Positions 17,260 through 24,804 of a stretch of 64,000 bases of DNA are shown here, one piece after another (the stretch's first letter is position 1; each line of letters begins with the position of its first letter). The notes beneath the pieces are model-generated. The model saw nothing but the letters and a program-made list of their open reading frames with translations. It was not told where the DNA came from and made no database searches. Source of the stretch: SIRX01 sp965213905 (GTDB lineage: Bacteria; Actinomycetota; Rubrobacteria; Rubrobacterales; Rubrobacteraceae); NCBI GenBank assembly GCA_965213905.1, contig OZ243922.1, forward strand, positions 2,604,001 through 2,668,000, written 5' to 3'. The position numbers were made by a program, and so were the translations under genes.

Positions 17260-17545
17260 GCAGAGCTGCTCTTCCGAGTAGAAGTGTTCTTTCAGGCCAA
17301 TCGTGACCCCAAACCCGGGGAAAGAACTGCGGTGTAGAGTGCGGACACGAACAGCGGCATCGTGTTGCACGCCACCTAGGCGGGCACACAGTAAAGCGCA
17401 TTTGGCCGATGAACCGGCGCCTTTGTGAACGGTCAAGCTCTACCGCCTCTACTACGAGCCGGGCGGACAAGGTATTGGTTACGCCCGTACCCAAAGAAAC
17501 CGGAGAAGACGGCGCACCTCGAAAGGATCCGAACACCTGTAGACT
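17260..17545. other. Intergenic stretch with no recognised feature
   Basis: About 290 nt between the divergent glycosyltransferase and the riboswitch promoter. Short open frames here have no ribosome sites or family signals. I see no hairpin with a U-tract. Confidence 0.4.
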
Positions 17546-17573
17546 TTGCGACGGTGTCGTTTGCGGGTATACT
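17546..17573 (+). promoter_or_regulatory. Promoter of the P-type ATPase / first Mn riboswitch
   Basis: TTGCGA (17546-17551), a 16-nt spacer, then TATACT (17568-17573). The predicted start of transcription falls about 5 nt before the riboswitch P1 stem. Confidence 0.6.
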
Positions 17574-17580
17574 AACTAGC

Positions 17581-17701
17581 CAATTGGGGAGTAGCCGCCC
17601 GCGAAATATGCGGGGGGATCGGCCGTCAATACGGGGTTTCCCCCGGTCGATCACCGGCCCTGCGGCGTCATAGTCGCAGCGCAATGGGCGAGACCATTTG
17701 C
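17581..17701 (+). ncRNA. yybP-ykoY (manganese-sensing) riboswitch 1
   Basis: The conserved blocks of this RNA class are visible in order. GGGGAGTAGC starts at 17586, GCCGTCAATACGG lies at 17622-17634, and GGCGAGACC lies at 17687-17695. Stem P1 forms from CAATTGG with CCATTTG, with one mismatch. Known members bind Mn2+ at the junction of the two conserved loops and control Mn exporters, including P-type ATPases, which is the gene that follows. The 3' P1 strand CCATTT (17694-17699) can instead pair with AGATGG (17758-17763) in the ribosome-site region, suggesting translational control with Mn2+ switching expression on. Confidence 0.88.
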
Positions 17702-17766
17702 AGTCAACGACGGCTGTGGAGGGCTCGCTCTTCGTCTTCCAGGCCCGTCCGAAAAGGAGATGGACC

Positions 17767-20565
17767 TTGCAGGCTCAGGAAACTTCCTTCGAGACGCGCA
17801 ACGTCAAATGGCACTCGCTGACCTCGGCTACAGTCCTGGAAGAATTGGGCGTCCACGACGATGGCCTAAGCACCGAAGAAGCGAAGAAACGCCACGAGAG
17901 CCACGGCCCGAACGTCCTCGAAGGCAACTCCGGCGACGGGGTGCTCAAGCTCTTGTGGCGCCAGATCAATGACCCTCTCATCTACGTGCTGCTGGCCTCC
18001 AGCGCCCTGGCTATGGCCCTCGGTAAGATCGTGGACGGCTCCGTGGTCTTGGGCGTGGTGGTCATCAATACCCTGATCGGCTTCGCCCAGGAATATAAAG
18101 CCGGCAAAGACATCGAAGCCCTTACGGACCTGGTCCCGAACGAGACGACCGTTCTGCGCGACGGCGTGCGGACGACGGTCGTGGCACCCGAGATCGTGCC
18201 GGGCGACGTCATACTCCTGGAATCCGGCGACAAAGTCCCCGCCGACGGACGCCTGCTCGCACAACGCAACCTGCAGATAGACGAAGCCGCCCTCACCGGG
18301 GAGTCCGTGCCGGTCTACAAGGGCACGGACTCGGTCTCCGAAGAAGCGTCAATCGGGGAGCGCACGGGCATGGTCTACGGCGGCACGCTCGTTACCTCCG
18401 GCACCGGACGGGCGGCCATAACCGCCACGGCCAACGAGACAGAGCTCGGGCGCATCTCGGAGATGTTGAGCGAGACAACCGAGGTCCAGACGCCGCTCAC
18501 CCGCCAGATCTCCACGGCCGGAAAGTGGATCACGGGCGCCATCCTCATCGTCGCCGTACTGCTCTTCGGCGTCGGCCTCCTGCGCGGCTACCCGCTGGTG
18601 GACGCGGTGCTCTCGGCCATCGCCCTGGCCGTCGCCGCCATCCCCGAGGGCCTGCCGGCGGTCATCACCATCGCGCTCGCCATCGGGGTGCGGCGCATGG
18701 CCGGGCGGCGGGCCGTCATCCGGTACCTGCCCGCAACGGAGACTCTGGGCAGCGCGACCGTGATCTGCACGGACAAGACCGGCACCCTCACCAAAAACGA
18801 GATGACCGTCAAAAAACTCTGGACGCCGGGTGGCTCCGGGAACGGTAAATTCTACGAACTCTCCGGCGTCGGCTACGAGCCCGAGGGCGTGCTGTCCGGG
18901 ACAGAGGGTAAAGAAATAGAGACCCCGCCCGACAGCCTGGGCGAACTTGTGATGTCCGGGGCTTTGTGCAACGATGCCGGCATTTCGCAGGATGGGGGAA
19001 GCTGGCTCGTGCAAGGAGACCCGACCGAAGGCGCACTCATCGTGGCCGCCCGCAAGTTGGGCTTCGACGAAGCAGGCATCCGGCAAAAACTCGCCCGCAA
19101 AGACGCCATCCCCTTCGAGTCCGAACGTCAGTACATGGCGACGCTCAACGAGATACCTGCCGAAGCGACCAAGAGCGGGGCGGTAGATTCCCGGGTGGTC
19201 TACATAAAAGGCGCGCCGGAGGTGATCCTGGAGCGCTGCGACCGGGCCGCCGGCGGCGCGGAACTCGACCGGAAACTCGTAACCGGAAACATCCAGAGCA
19301 TGGCGAACGAAGGCTTGCGCGTGCTGGCCTTTGCCCGCAAAACGGCCGGTTCCCTGACGGAGCTGAACGAGGACGCCGCCGAGGACGGTTTCGAGTTGCT
19401 GGGGTTGCAGGGCATGATCGACCCTCCCAGGGAAGAAGTCATCGAGGCGGTGCAACGGTGCCACGCGGCCGGCATTACGGTCAAGATGATCACCGGCGAC
19501 CACGCCGGAACCGCTGCCGCCATCGGCCGCCAACTCGGCCTTATCGGCGAAGAAGACACGGCCGTTACCGGCAGGGAGCTGGACGAGCTCTCGGACGAAA
19601 ACCTCTCCGGCGTCGCCACAGAAACAAACGTCTTCGCCCGCGTCGCCCCGGAGCACAAACTCCGCCTCGTAAACTCCTTGCAGGCCCAGGGCGAGGTCGT
19701 AGCCATGACCGGCGACGGCGTAAACGACGCCCCCGCGCTCAAGCAGGCGGACATCGGCTCCGCGATGGGCATAACCGGCACCGACGTCTCTAAAGAATCC
19801 GCCGATGTGGTCCTGACCGACGACAACTTCGCCTCCATCGCCGCCGCGGTCGAGGAAGGCCGGCGGGTCTACGACAACATCCGGAAGTCTTTTGCTTTTA
19901 TTCTGCCGACGAATGTGGGGCAGGGGCTCATTATCCTTCTGGCGGTGATGTTCTTCCCGATCATTGACGGGAACCCGCTGTTGCCGATACAACCGACCCA
20001 GATCCTGTGGGTCAACATGGTGGTCGCGGTAACGTTGGCGCTGCCGCTGGCGTTCGAGGCTTTAGAGCCGGATGCCATGAACCGGCCGCCGAAAGACCCG
20101 AAGGCCCAGATCATAGACCGCCTGGTGTTGGGCCGGACGGTCGGGGTCGGGATTCTCATGGCCGTCGGCGGCATAGGGCTGTTCCTCTTCGAATACTACT
20201 CCCAGTTGGGCCAGGGGGTCGCCACCGGCGTCGCGCTGGCCGAGGCGCAGACGATGGCGGTAACGACCATCGTGTTCCTACAGATCTTCTACCTCCTCAA
20301 CTCCCGCTCACTCCTGTACTCGATCCTGGAAGTGGGGCTTTGGACGAACAAGTGGATCTACGTCGGCATCGGGGTTTTGCTCGCGTTGCAGGTCGGGTTT
20401 GTGTACCTGCCGTTTATGAACACGTTGTTCGGCTCGGCGCCGCTGAGCATCGTGGAGTGGATCGAGACTCTGGTCGTCGGCCTGATAGTCTTGCCCATCA
20501 TTAGCCTGGAGAAGTGGTTCCGCAAGCGCCAGACCCGCGAAAAAGAGACGTCGGAGGCGGCGTAA
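17767..20565 (+). CDS. P2-type cation-transporting ATPase (Mn2+/Ca2+ candidate)
   Basis: Cation-exporting P-type ATPase, 932 residues. The actuator domain carries LTGESVP and the TM4 ion motif is IPEGLP. The phosphorylation site is DKTGTLT, with Asp at about residue 336, and the hinge motif is GDGVNDAPALK. C-terminal TM6 reads NMVVAVTLALPLAFE and lacks the Asp of the SERCA NLVTDG motif, so it is closer to CtpF-like ATPases than to true SERCA. The upstream Mn riboswitch suggests Mn2+ export, possibly also Ca2+. The start is TTG 17767, placed by AAAAGGAG just upstream; an in-frame TTG at 17698 would fall inside the riboswitch. Confidence 0.92.
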   Translation: MQAQETSFETRNVKWHSLTSATVLEELGVHDDGLSTEEAKKRHESHGPNVLEGNSGDGVLKLLWRQINDPLIYVLLASSALAMALGKIVDGSVVLGVVVINTLIGFAQEYKAGKDIEALTDLVPNETTVLRDGVRTTVVAPEIVPGDVILLESGDKVPADGRLLAQRNLQIDEAALTGESVPVYKGTDSVSEEASIGERTGMVYGGTLVTSGTGRAAITATANETELGRISEMLSETTEVQTPLTRQISTAGKWITGAILIVAVLLFGVGLLRGYPLVDAVLSAIALAVAAIPEGLPAVITIALAIGVRRMAGRRAVIRYLPATETLGSATVICTDKTGTLTKNEMTVKKLWTPGGSGNGKFYELSGVGYEPEGVLSGTEGKEIETPPDSLGELVMSGALCNDAGISQDGGSWLVQGDPTEGALIVAARKLGFDEAGIRQKLARKDAIPFESERQYMATLNEIPAEATKSGAVDSRVVYIKGAPEVILERCDRAAGGAELDRKLVTGNIQSMANEGLRVLAFARKTAGSLTELNEDAAEDGFELLGLQGMIDPPREEVIEAVQRCHAAGITVKMITGDHAGTAAAIGRQLGLIGEEDTAVTGRELDELSDENLSGVATETNVFARVAPEHKLRLVNSLQAQGEVVAMTGDGVNDAPALKQADIGSAMGITGTDVSKESADVVLTDDNFASIAAAVEEGRRVYDNIRKSFAFILPTNVGQGLIILLAVMFFPIIDGNPLLPIQPTQILWVNMVVAVTLALPLAFEALEPDAMNRPPKDPKAQIIDRLVLGRTVGVGILMAVGGIGLFLFEYYSQLGQGVATGVALAEAQTMAVTTIVFLQIFYLLNSRSLLYSILEVGLWTNKWIYVGIGVLLALQVGFVYLPFMNTLFGSAPLSIVEWIETLVVGLIVLPIISLEKWFRKRQTREKETSEAA

Positions 20566-20582
20566 ATGCCGGAACTTTCGAC

Positions 20583-20611
20583 TTGACTACTTAGAAACGT
20601 CCGGCTACAAT
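20583..20611 (+). promoter_or_regulatory. Promoter of the V-type ATPase operon
   Basis: TTGACT (20583-20588), a 17-nt spacer, then TACAAT (20606-20611), about 20 nt before riboswitch 2. It lies just after the P-ATPase stop, so the V-ATPase operon has its own start. Confidence 0.65.
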
Positions 20612-20629
20612 CCATATCAAGCACACAGT

Positions 20630-20719
20630 AGCGGAGGGGAGTATCCCCTGGCGCTCCATCGTCAATACGGCTGACGCCCGGTGGAGCCGGTCCGAAAGGA
20701 CATGGAGAGACCTCCGGCT
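20630..20719 (+). ncRNA. yybP-ykoY riboswitch 2, upstream of the V-ATPase operon
   Basis: Same conserved blocks as the RNA before the P-ATPase. GGGGAGTA lies at 20636-20643, ATCGTCAATACGG at 20658-20670, and GGAGAGACCTCC at 20704-20715. Stem P1 is GGAGG (20633-20637) with CCTCC (20711-20715). A variable GTCC-GAAA-GGAC hairpin fills the second arm. The 3' P1 strand is complementary to the ribosome site GAGGGAG (20735-20741) of the next small ORF, so closing P1 would free translation. Known targets of this class are Mn efflux or membrane proteins; control of a V-type ATPase would be unusual. Confidence 0.85.
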
Positions 20720-20748
20720 TGTAGATAACGAGCCAGAGGGAGCCACAT

Positions 20749-20901
20749 ATGAACCGCCGCAAGTGCCAAGACGCAGGTCCCAGACTCCGGGGCCTCCAAC
20801 TTCCTTTACCCCGTAACTTCACAAACTGCGCCGCGTCTGGTGGCGCATATTCGATCGGCGGTTCTTATGTAACCTTCGGGGTGGGTTATGGAACGGGTTA
20901 G
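20749..20901 (+). CDS. Small ORF (50 aa) between riboswitch 2 and V-ATPase subunit D
   Basis: ATG 20749 stands 7 nt after AGAGGGAG, the very site the riboswitch can mask, and the frame runs to TAG at 20901, overlapping the subunit D start at 20888. The product is basic at first (MNRRKCQDAGPRLRG) and then Gly/Ser/Tyr-rich. No family is recognised. It may be a leader peptide that couples riboswitch output to atpD translation. Composition is not strongly coding-like, so a chance ORF is possible. Confidence 0.4.
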   Translation: MNRRKCQDAGPRLRGLQLPLPRNFTNCAASGGAYSIGGSYVTFGVGYGTG

Positions 20902-21547
20902 CGCCACCCGCAGCGAGCTTCTAGCGAGGAAGGCCCAGATCGGCCTGGCCGCCCAGGGCCGGGACCTGCTCAAAGAGAAGCGGACCGCCCTGATGCGGGA
21001 GTTCGACCGTTTGAGTTCCTCGGCGCTCCGCGCCATGAAAAACCTCGAAGAGCAGGCCGCCACCGCGCGCGACACCCTGAGCGAAGCCATCGCCCTCGAC
21101 GGCCCGGAGTCTATCGGCTCTGCGGCCATAGCGGCCACCGGCGAGGTCGAGGTCGAGTTGAGCACCAAGAACGTCGCCGGGGTGCCTATAGTGGAGCTGG
21201 ACCACGACACCGTCGGAAGGTCCCGCATCGGGCGCGGATACAGCCTGACGGCCACCACGCCCCGGGTAGATCGGACGGCGGAGGACTTCGAGGTCGTGTT
21301 GGACGGGCTGCTGGACGTGGTCGCCGTCGAGATGTCTCTGAGGAGGCTGGCAGAGGAGATCACGCGCACCACCCGCCGCGTGAACGCCCTGGAACACGTC
21401 GTCATCCCGCGCCTGGAAGAGCAGCGCGACTTTATCGCGATGGTCCTGGACGAGCGGGAACTCGAAAACCGCGTGCGTCTGATGCGGGCGAAGGCCAAGT
21501 CCGACCGGGAGAAAGAGAATGCTAGAGAGCTGGGGAGGGCATCGTGA
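20888..21547 (+). CDS. atpD: V-type ATPase subunit D (central stalk)
   Basis: Central rotor shaft subunit of the V/A-type ATPase, 219 residues, predicted long antiparallel coiled coil. The opening VSATRSELLARKAQIGLAAQ and the end helix RRVNALEHVVIPRLEEQRDF are diagnostic. ATG 20888 has only a weak GGGGTGG site and overlaps the small ORF, suggesting coupling. Placing D first in the operon is unusual; in many bacteria it comes last. Confidence 0.93.
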   Translation: MERVSATRSELLARKAQIGLAAQGRDLLKEKRTALMREFDRLSSSALRAMKNLEEQAATARDTLSEAIALDGPESIGSAAIAATGEVEVELSTKNVAGVPIVELDHDTVGRSRIGRGYSLTATTPRVDRTAEDFEVVLDGLLDVVAVEMSLRRLAEEITRTTRRVNALEHVVIPRLEEQRDFIAMVLDERELENRVRLMRAKAKSDREKENARELGRAS

Positions 21548-21888
21548 GCACGATGGACGTCAAGGATTCCAACGATAACGCGCTCGACTCCGTGCGCCAG
21601 ATAGAGCGCACGCTGGAAGACCGCCAGGAGATAGAAAAGGTCGCCGGAGAACGCCGAACCGCCGCCCAGAAAGAGGCGGAGCGTATCCTGGTCTCCGCCC
21701 GCGAAGAGGGTGAGAAAGCCGCCGAAGAACGCCGCCGGGAAGTCCTGGAGGCGGCCGACGAAGAAGTCGCCCGCATTCTAGAAGCGGCGAGGGCCGAAGC
21801 CGAAAAGCTGCGCGAGCACGCGGCGGGGGAACAAGACGCGGCGGCGCAGGCCGTGGTCGAGCAGATACTGCCCGGAGGGCGGGCATAG
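21544..21888 (+). CDS. V-type ATPase peripheral-stalk subunit G/H
   Basis: A 114-residue, almost wholly helical protein rich in Glu, Ala and Arg, with heptad character from about residue 20 to 100 (RRTAAQKEAERILVSAREEG, EARAEAEKL-like repeats). This is the usual look of the stator subunit that pairs with subunit E to link the head and the membrane arm. GTG 21544 overlaps the atpD stop by 4 nt. Confidence 0.85.
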   Translation: MSTMDVKDSNDNALDSVRQIERTLEDRQEIEKVAGERRTAAQKEAERILVSAREEGEKAAEERRREVLEAADEEVARILEAARAEAEKLREHAAGEQDAAAQAVVEQILPGGRA

Positions 21889-21889
21889 C

Positions 21890-23875
21890 ATGTCGCTCGT
21901 CTCCATGTCCAAGGTGCGGGTTATCGGCCCGAAAGTCCGGCTCGACGGCGTGCTCGAAGAGTTGCACAAGCTGGAGTTGGTGCATCTTATAGACGTGAAG
22001 GAAGAGGAGGACTTCGAGGTCTCATCTCTTTCGCTCGACGAGCGGCACGCGGCCCGGGCGGACGAGCTCCGGTTCCTCATAGCCGAGTTGGAAGCCCTGC
22101 TGGACCTGCTCGGGACAGATGGCGGACAAGCCGAGGCGAAAGAAGATCTGGTCCCCGGCGCGGTGGATACGGGCTCTCTAAAGGATCAACTAAGAGAGAT
22201 CTCCCCGAAAGTCGGAGAGCTTCGGGGGCGTATCGAGGCGTTGCAGGACGAGCAAATCGTGTTGCCCCGCTACGTCGAACCGTTGCGCCAGCTCTTGCCG
22301 CTGGTGCCGGAGTTGGCCGATCTGGAGGAGCAGGAGTTGAACCTGCTGCGGCTGGATACGGTTGCGCTCGTGCTCAACACCGACGACGATAGCCTGATCT
22401 CGATGCTGCGGGACGAGTTGGCCGAAACCGTCGGCCAGCGTTTCGAGTTAGTGTACAAAAAGATCGAAGAAAGCGCCATCGGGTGCGTCATTGTGTTTAC
22501 TCACGACGACGCAGAGGCGATTCACGCCCTCCTCGGACAGGAGCATGTCCGGCACGTCTCGCTGCCGGACGAGTACGCGAACCTCTCCCTGCGCGGCTCG
22601 GTTGCCGAAATGGAAGAGCGGATCTCCGTCCTCCCGGCAAAACTCAAGGCCGCCCGCGTAGACCTGGACGACCTGCTCCGCCCGCACGAAGACGACTGGC
22701 GCACCCTGCTCGCCGGCCTCCGCGCCGAGCTGGAGCAACTCGACGCGGCGGTACTCGTCGGCGAGACGGGCCACACCTTCGTCGCCGCCTACTGGGTTCC
22801 CAAGAAACAAGTCGTCCAACTGCGCGGCGAGTTGGAAGCCCGCGTCGGAGACGAGGTCGTCGTAGAGGAGCTAAAGGTCGGCCGCTACGACGAGAAAATG
22901 CCGGTCCTCATGCACAACCGGAAAGTCGCCCGGCCATTCGAGGGGCTCGTCAAGTTCCTGGACCTGCCGAACCCCGGCACGATGGACCCGACCGGTTTGA
23001 TGACGCTGTTTTTGCCGCTCATCTTCGGGGCGATGGTCGGGGACATCGTGTACGGGGCGCTGCTCTTTCTGGGTGCGCTGTACGTAAAGAAGCGTTTCAC
23101 GGAGCCGGGCATGATCCGGGACCTCGGGTCGGTCATGCTTATCGGTTCGGTCTGGGCGATCATCTTTGGTTTCATCTTCGGCGAGGCGCTCGGAAACCTC
23201 GGCTATCAGGTGCTCGGTTTCGCGGATGGTGACGACTTCGCGCTGTGGTTCTACCGGCCGGAGGGGTTGGTGCCGCTGCTCATTTTTGCTATCGCGCTCG
23301 GGGCGACGCACGTAGTGTTGGGCTTGCTGCTCGGGATCTGGCAGGGCTGGCAGGAGCAGCACCGCGGCGAAGTGGCCGAGAGGTTCGGGACGCTGCTCGC
23401 GATCGTCGGGGTGTTCGGGATCGCTGGTCTGGCGGCTGGAATGCTGCCGGGTGGAGTGGTTACGCCCGCCATAGCCGTCATCATCGTGGGGCTCGTCCTG
23501 ATCATGGCCGCCCACGGGCGGATGGGCCTCTTGATGGGGCCGCTGGAGCTGATCGGGGCTTTGGGAAACATCCTCTCGTACCTGCGGGTCGCGGCTGTCG
23601 GGCTGGCGAGCGCGTACCTGGCGATAGTCGCCAACGAGTTCGCGGTAGCGGCGCCGCTCTGGATCGGGGTGGTCATCGCAACGCTGTTCCACACGCTCAA
23701 CCTGGCGCTCGCCGGCTTCTCGCCCATGATCCAGGCGATGCGCCTGCACTACGTGGAGTTTTTCTCGAAGTTCTACTCCGGCGGCGGAAAGGCCTTCAAA
23801 CCGTTCGGCGCCCGCACCGGACAATCGCCGCCCACCGCCGAGCGGGAGTTGCACTACGACACGCCAAACCCATAA
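21890..23875 (+). CDS. atpI: V-type ATPase subunit I (membrane stator, a-subunit)
   Basis: Membrane arm subunit forming the two half-channels next to the c ring, 661 residues. Residues 1 to about 340 are a soluble coiled-coil/globular arm, starting SLVSMSKVRVIGPKVRLDGV. The rest has about eight helices, with LFLPLIFGAMVGDIVYGALL, GFIFGEALGNLGYQVL and LSYLRVAAVGLASAYLAIVA, the last carrying the essential Arg. Normal length for bacterial V-type I subunits. Confidence 0.94.
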   Translation: MSLVSMSKVRVIGPKVRLDGVLEELHKLELVHLIDVKEEEDFEVSSLSLDERHAARADELRFLIAELEALLDLLGTDGGQAEAKEDLVPGAVDTGSLKDQLREISPKVGELRGRIEALQDEQIVLPRYVEPLRQLLPLVPELADLEEQELNLLRLDTVALVLNTDDDSLISMLRDELAETVGQRFELVYKKIEESAIGCVIVFTHDDAEAIHALLGQEHVRHVSLPDEYANLSLRGSVAEMEERISVLPAKLKAARVDLDDLLRPHEDDWRTLLAGLRAELEQLDAAVLVGETGHTFVAAYWVPKKQVVQLRGELEARVGDEVVVEELKVGRYDEKMPVLMHNRKVARPFEGLVKFLDLPNPGTMDPTGLMTLFLPLIFGAMVGDIVYGALLFLGALYVKKRFTEPGMIRDLGSVMLIGSVWAIIFGFIFGEALGNLGYQVLGFADGDDFALWFYRPEGLVPLLIFAIALGATHVVLGLLLGIWQGWQEQHRGEVAERFGTLLAIVGVFGIAGLAAGMLPGGVVTPAIAVIIVGLVLIMAAHGRMGLLMGPLELIGALGNILSYLRVAAVGLASAYLAIVANEFAVAAPLWIGVVIATLFHTLNLALAGFSPMIQAMRLHYVEFFSKFYSGGGKAFKPFGARTGQSPPTAERELHYDTPNP

Positions 23876-23894
23876 GGACCCCTGAGGAGGAACG

Positions 23895-23954
23895 ATGAAG
23901 TCACGAAAGTTCGCCAGCAGAAAACTTTGCACAAGCACCGGGCGGTGTTTGTGA
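23895..23954 (+). CDS. Possible 19-aa leader ORF between subunits I and K
   Basis: ATG 23895 follows an excellent ribosome site, GAGGAGGAACG, and the frame closes at TGA 23952-23954 after 19 mostly basic residues (MKSRKFASRKLCTSTGRCL). It lies in the 115-nt gap before the c-subunit gene, where extra control is often needed because c is made in excess. It may be a leader peptide or simply a decayed start. Confidence 0.35.
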   Translation: MKSRKFASRKLCTSTGRCL

Positions 23955-23990
23955 CGAAGTTGTCGGTAAAGTCGAGAAAGGAGAAAAAAG

Positions 23991-24206
23991 ATGGAAGCTG
24001 GATTGATCGCGATAGGAGCCGGCCTGGCTATTGGCCTCGCCGCGCTCGCCTCGGGCATGGCCCAGAGCCGGGTCGGGGCGGCGGCGATGGGGGCCATCGC
24101 CGAGAAGCCGGAGCTTACGGGCCGGGCCATCCTGCTGATGGCTATTCCGGAGACCCTTGTGGTCCTCGGGTTCGCCGTGGCCGCCATGATCATACTGCTA
24201 CTCTGA
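23991..24206 (+). CDS. ntpK: V-type ATPase subunit K (c-ring proteolipid, 8-kDa type)
   Basis: Rotor ring subunit, 71 residues, one helical hairpin, so it has the F-type-like size and not the doubled V-type size. The ion-binding carboxylate is Glu54 in MAIPETLVVLGF. Gln25 in SGMAQSR of helix 1, aligned from the loop Pro-Glu, and Thr55 occupy positions that hold Na+ in Ilyobacter-type rings. The tyrosine found there is replaced by Leu. ATG 23991 has AAAGGAG 7 nt upstream, the best site in the operon. Confidence 0.92.
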   Translation: MEAGLIAIGAGLAIGLAALASGMAQSRVGAAAMGAIAEKPELTGRAILLMAIPETLVVLGFAVAAMIILLL

Positions 24207-24216
24207 GGCGGGTAGC

Positions 24217-24804
24217 GTGAGCCCGCTAAACGACCTCCTCTCCGCCATCGAGGCGGACGCCAAAGAGGAACGCGCCCGGCTCGACGAATCGAGCCGGGCC
24301 GAGTCGGACGAAATACTAGACCAGGCCCGCGCCGAAGCCGAAACCGTCCGCGCCGAGCCGGTCCAATCTCAAGAGCCGGAGCTCCGGCGCGAGTCCGCCC
24401 GCCGCATCGGGGCGGCCCGGGTCGAAGCCACGAACCTCTTGCGCGAAGCCCGGGAAGAGAGCTTCGAAGAGCTTCTCGGGGTGGCCCGGAGCCGGCTCAG
24501 CACCCTGCGCGCCTCGGACCGTTACCGCGACGTGTTACGGGGCCTGCTGCAAGAGGCCCACGCCGCGCTCCCGAACGCCCGCGTACTGCGCGTGGACGCG
24601 ATAGACGAAGCCCTGGCCTCGGAGCTGGCGAACGAATACGGGCTGGCCGTCGAGCCCACGCTGCAAACGTCGGGCGGCCTGGAGTTGGTCGCCGACGACG
24701 GGCGCAGCATCCGGAACACCTTCGAAGAACGGGTGGCGAACGCCGAACCGGAGCTTCGGCAGGCCTACGGAGAGCGGCTCGCGGAATCTGAGGAGGCTCG
24801 TTGA
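24217..24804 (+). CDS. atpE: V-type ATPase subunit E (peripheral stalk)
   Basis: Stator subunit of 195 residues. The N-terminal half is a Glu/Ala/Arg-rich helix that pairs with the G/H subunit. The C-terminal globular part (RYRDVLRGLLQEAHAALPNA; LQTSGGLELVADDGRSIRNT) sits on the catalytic head and matches the E family, with the GGLELVADDG stretch typical. GTG 24217 follows the K stop by 10 nt and the stop overlaps atpC. Confidence 0.88.
   Translation: MSPLNDLLSAIEADAKEERARLDESSRAESDEILDQARAEAETVRAEPVQSQEPELRRESARRIGAARVEATNLLREAREESFEELLGVARSRLSTLRASDRYRDVLRGLLQEAHAALPNARVLRVDAIDEALASELANEYGLAVEPTLQTSGGLELVADDGRSIRNTFEERVANAEPELRQAYGERLAESEEAR

Noticed and set aside
17425..17673. Open frames in the glycosyltransferase/P-ATPase gap
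   Set aside because: They run through the promoter and riboswitch 1 and lack coding character.
18349..19992. 547-codon open frame opposite the P-type ATPase
   Set aside because: It is the antisense shadow of a GC-rich gene; composition is Gly/Arg/His/Asp-rich with no family pattern, and the sense strand has all ATPase motifs.
22871..24193. 440-codon open frame opposite atpI/ntpK
   Set aside because: His/Arg/Gln/Asp-rich antisense shadow; it crosses two genes and the gap between them.
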